A stretch of DNA of 64,000 nucleotides from Litorimonas sp051251645 (GTDB lineage Bacteria; Pseudomonadota; Alphaproteobacteria; Caulobacterales; Maricaulaceae), in assembly GCA_051251645.1 (NCBI GenBank), contig JBPOEY010000001.1, forward strand, positions 1,116,001 through 1,180,000, written 5' to 3'. The stretch's first letter is position 1. Each line of letters opens with the position of its first letter. A program made the position numbers and the translations under genes. Below, piece by piece: positions 61,300 through 64,000 of the stretch. Under the pieces are notes generated by a model. That model did no database searches, was not told the origin of the DNA, and worked only from the letters and a program-made list of their open reading frames with translations.

Positions 61300-62961
61300 T
61301 CAATCGTCGAAACGGTCGCGGTAGCGATTGGTGATCGGATAGCGGCGGTCACGGCCAAAGTTCTTCGAGCCGATTTTAACGCCGGGTGGGGCTTGCCGTC
61401 TCTTATATTCAGCAATGTAAAGCAAGCGTTGGATGCGCACGACGTCGTCCCGTGAGTGACCGCGCGCGACAATAGCCTCGACGGGGAGCTCCTGTTCAAT
61501 CAGTCCCATCAAGATATCGTCGAGCACCGGATAGTCCGGCAGGCTGTCGCTATCCTTTTGGTCGTCCCGTAATTCGGCGGACGGGGGTTTAGTGATGATG
61601 CGCTCAGGGATTGGGGCATCACCACCCAATAAGTCATCGGGCCTATTCTCATTGCGCCAATTACACAGGGCGAACACTTCGGTTTTATAGAGGTCTTTGA
61701 TCGGATTATAGCCGCCGGACATATCGCCATAGATGGTCGCATAACCGACCGCCATTTCGCTTTTATTGCCCGTCGTGACGAGCATCGGCCCAAATTTGTT
61801 GGACAATGCCATCAACGTCAGGCCGCGAACGCGCGACTGGATATTCTCTTCCGTCGTATCTTCCTCCAGCCCGTCAAATAGCGGGGCGAGCATGTCGGCA
61901 AACGCGTCACGCGCTGGCGCAATCGCAATGATGTCGTAACGGACACCGATCTGTTCGGCGCAGAGCTTTGCATCTTCTAAACTATCAGATGAGGTGTATT
62001 CACTCGGCATCATCACGCACCAGACGCGGTCCGGGCCAAGCGCATCCGCGGCAATCGCCGCACAAATGGCGCTATCAACGCCGCCTGACAGGCCGAGCAC
62101 AATTTGCTTGAAGCCATTCTTGTTCACATAATCGCCGAGACCCAGACAACAGGCGCGCCAATCCGCTTCTAACCCGGAGAGGTGGGACTCGATTTTGGCC
62201 GAGACGCAGGTCCAGGTGCCGTCAATTTTCTTCCAATCGGAAACATCATAGTCTTCAACGAAACTTTTGAGTGATTGCACGATCGTGCCGTCCGCCGCCA
62301 TCGACCAACTTGATCCGTCGAAAACAAGCTCATCTTGTCCGCCGATTTGATTGACATAGACGAGCGGCAGCCCCTCATTAAACACCTTCTCGCCCAGCGC
62401 TGCTGTCCGCTCCGCATGGGCCGTTCGGCGCCACGGGGACCCATTGGGCGAGAGCATAATCTCTGCGCCTTGATCCGCGAGGTAATCCGCCACACCTGGC
62501 TGCCACAAATCTTCACAAATCGGCAAGCCGATCGTCACGCCTTTAAACAGGATTGGTTCAGGCAAAGGGCCGCGTGAAAACACACGCGCTTCATCAAAGA
62601 CACCATAATTCGGGAGATGATGTTTCGCCCGTATATGTTTGATTTCGCCCGCTTCTAACCATAGGGCCGCGTTATAAAGCTGGCCCTCCATTTGCCATGG
62701 AGAAGTGAGCAAAATCGTCGGCCCGCCAACTGTTTTAGCGGCCAATCGAAGACAGGCTTTACGGCAATCTTCAATCACCGTTGGACGCAAAACGAGGTCC
62801 TCTGGCGGATAGCCAATAATCATCAATTCGGGGAAGATCGCAATATCCGCGCCGTCCGTTTTCGCGCGCGCATAGCCCGCCTCCATCATCGCCTCATTGC
62901 CCCAAATATCCCCGACGACAGGGTTGAGTTGGCAGGATGCTATACGGAGGCGGGTTGTCAT
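61300..62961 (-). CDS. nadE: NAD+ synthase, glutamine-dependent
   Basis: 553 residues, two domains. N-terminal nitrilase-type glutaminase with the triad Glu45 (FPEL), Lys113 (RAKHHLPNYG) and Cys149 (GLPICEDLW); C-terminal NAD synthase with the ATP loop LGLSGGVDSAICAA at about 290-303 and GYATIYGDMSGGYNPIKDLY. It amidates nicotinate adenine dinucleotide to NAD. It precedes gltX on the same strand. Confidence 0.97.
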   Translation of the reverse strand: MTTRLRIASCQLNPVVGDIWGNEAMMEAGYARAKTDGADIAIFPELMIIGYPPEDLVLRPTVIEDCRKACLRLAAKTVGGPTILLTSPWQMEGQLYNAALWLEAGEIKHIRAKHHLPNYGVFDEARVFSRGPLPEPILFKGVTIGLPICEDLWQPGVADYLADQGAEIMLSPNGSPWRRTAHAERTAALGEKVFNEGLPLVYVNQIGGQDELVFDGSSWSMAADGTIVQSLKSFVEDYDVSDWKKIDGTWTCVSAKIESHLSGLEADWRACCLGLGDYVNKNGFKQIVLGLSGGVDSAICAAIAADALGPDRVWCVMMPSEYTSSDSLEDAKLCAEQIGVRYDIIAIAPARDAFADMLAPLFDGLEEDTTEENIQSRVRGLTLMALSNKFGPMLVTTGNKSEMAVGYATIYGDMSGGYNPIKDLYKTEVFALCNWRNENRPDDLLGGDAPIPERIITKPPSAELRDDQKDSDSLPDYPVLDDILMGLIEQELPVEAIVARGHSRDDVVRIQRLLYIAEYKRRQAPPGVKIGSKNFGRDRRYPITNRYRDRFDD

Positions 62962-63015
62962 AGGTCTGTTCTAGGTGGACTCGGGCATCGCGTCTATATC
63001 GGCGCAGGGTTTTGA

Positions 63016-63300
63016 TTAGCGATATTGAGGCACGCCACGCTCAACTATCAGCGGTTCTGAAACTGTAAACCGACGACCCTCTCGCCAGAGGTTCGTTCTG
63101 ATTGTCACAATGACACGTTCATCGCTCTGACGCTCGACGGATAGAACTGAATGCGCAATCCGATCAATTAGTGCAGCGGAACCGATCTTGCCGATATTTC
63201 CCGCGATGACCCCAGAAATATCGACTGTAACCGCGTCTTTGTCGGCGCCATATGTAACAGAACAGATCCAAGCGATGTTTTTAGTATATTGTGCCGTCAC
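63016..63300 (-). CDS. Small hypothetical protein, GTG start
   Basis: 94 residues from a GTG at 63300, with no clear ribosome-binding site. The sequence has a strand/helix pattern (DAVTVDISGVIAGNIGK, VIVTIRTNLWREGRRF) and ends 55 nt before nadE. No family recognised. It begins 14 nt after the serine hydrolase stop on the same strand, so it may be a downstream partner or a chance frame. Confidence 0.4.
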   Translation of the reverse strand: MTAQYTKNIAWICSVTYGADKDAVTVDISGVIAGNIGKIGSAALIDRIAHSVLSVERQSDERVIVTIRTNLWREGRRFTVSEPLIVERGVPQYR

Positions 63301-63314
63301 CAGCTCGGACCAGA

Positions 63315-64000
63315 TTACTTTCCCAGCTGTGCCGCCAAGCTGCGCATCAGCTCAATGTTCTTATTCATCGAATGCGTGCCCACTTCATCGGCGAACATGA
63401 ACTCACGGTCGGCCGCATTCTTGGCGATCACGATGTTCGTCTTTGGGTCGATGTAGATATATTGGCCGTAGATCCCGACGGCGAAGTAATCCTGATTGGC
63501 CGGCATCGGCACCCACCATTGATAGCCGTAGCCCACGCCCCTGTCAGACATGGCGGGCGCGGAATGCACCGTGGATTGCGCGACCCAATCGGCGGGGATG
63601 AGTTGCTCACCCTTCCACGCGCCCATTTGTAAGAATAGCTGCCCAAACTTGGCGTAATCGCGCGCCGTCAGGTTGAGACCGCCGAGCGCAAAGGCGACGT
63701 CTTTGCCATCGACCAAGTAATAAGGCTGTTGGCGGAAGCCGAGCGGGCTGTAAGTGTCCTCCCACAGGTCATGTAAGGTTCGGCCTGTCGCCTTGCGCAG
63801 CGCCCACGCCGCGACATGGGTGTCCATGGACACATACTGCCAATCTGTTCCCGGCTCAAATTGACGCTCCATCAGCGTTATTGTATATTTGTCTAATGAT
63901 CCGCCGAGCGCGATCGTCCGTCCCATTTTATTAATGTCGGACTTTTGGTCCAGATAGTCCTCATTATAGCGGATGCCGCTACTCATATTCAGAATATTGC
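63315..64000 (-). CDS. Serine hydrolase, beta-lactamase class C family, N-terminus beyond right edge
   Basis: The C-terminal 228 or so codons are visible; the frame continues to the right edge (NILNMSSGIRYNEDY), so the catalytic SxxK lies outside. LNMSSGI, the tyrosine motif YVSMDTHVAAWALRKATG and the GYGYQWWVP strand are typical of the class C beta-lactamase/esterase EstB group. The ATG at 63986 is internal. The substrate is unknown; the family ranges from penicillin-binding to esterase activity. Confidence 0.88.
   Translation of the reverse strand, partial: NILNMSSGIRYNEDYLDQKSDINKMGRTIALGGSLDKYTITLMERQFEPGTDWQYVSMDTHVAAWALRKATGRTLHDLWEDTYSPLGFRQQPYYLVDGKDVAFALGGLNLTARDYAKFGQLFLQMGAWKGEQLIPADWVAQSTVHSAPAMSDRGVGYGYQWWVPMPANQDYFAVGIYGQYIYIDPKTNIVIAKNAADREFMFADEVGTHSMNKNIELMRSLAAQLGK

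Overview
The window looks like ordinary chromosome from an alphaproteobacterium of moderate GC content. The evidence is the class-typical gene sets and orders: nrdR-ribE-ribBA-ribH-nusB-thiL, a cytochrome bc1 chaperone followed by plsX-fabH-ihfA-merR, tpiA-ppiD-trpE, cysE next to a DUF3126 gene, and 5-aminolevulinate synthase (the C4 haem route). Two regulatory signals also fit the class: a full CtrA-type site (TTAA-N7-TTAA) and a promoter matching the EcfG/sigma-T general stress consensus (GGAAC-N17-CGTT). By general impression the gene content resembles Hyphomonadales/Maricaulales-like marine relatives of Caulobacter, but genus and species cannot be read from the sequence. I see no prophage, insertion sequence, CRISPR array or defence island.

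Layout. 0-10 kb: a partial HerA-like ATPase, three tRNA genes (Pro-UGG, Glu-UUC, Pro-GGG), a DUF192 protein, recJ-glpX-aminotransferase-lipoprotein, argC, rplM-rpsI and haem A synthase. 10-18 kb: a MerR regulator, ihfA, fabH, plsX and a bc1 chaperone, facing bamE; then the thiL-nusB-ribH-ribBA-ribE-nrdR block (riboflavin, thiamine and transcription genes). 18-25 kb: glyA, hemA and hemB (serine/glycine and tetrapyrrole), a beta-hydroxyacid dehydrogenase and an SLC13 permease. 25-35 kb: the transferase bpt, coupled to a complete TRAP transporter (P-Q-M); LemA, an M48 protease, a glycosyltransferase with an odd start, and an M16 protease. 35-42 kb: asd, then the most lineage-specific stretch, with a paralogous pair of secreted cysteine proteins, a DUF2799 lipoprotein, a patatin lipase, a polytopic membrane protein behind a CtrA site and a GYF-like protein. 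42-50 kb: gamma carbonic anhydrase, DUF3126, cysE, queF, rpoH, a stress-type hemerythrin gene, gor-rpiA-glmU and gph. 50-64 kb: an XRE regulator overlapping a MATCAP/DUF1704 peptidase-like gene, prfC, a PAN-domain protein, tpiA, ppiD, trpE, a phytoene/squalene synthase, gltX, nadE and a serine hydrolase cut by the right edge.

The genome is tightly packed: same-strand neighbours often overlap by 4 nt and three convergent pairs share stop-codon bases. No gap exceeds 300 bases. I did not find a convincing new multi-gene system. The strongest anomalies are local: (1) a glycosyltransferase whose conserved N-terminus begins at an ATC codon where ATG is expected, just after the stop of an upstream gene in the same frame; (2) the stress promoter of the hemerythrin gene, interlaced with a long inverted repeat; (3) the CtrA site ahead of an unknown polytopic protein; (4) a bacterial relative of the eukaryotic MATCAP tubulin carboxypeptidases; (5) a RibBA whose GTP cyclohydrolase II half has lost its zinc cysteines, in an operon that also lacks ribD.
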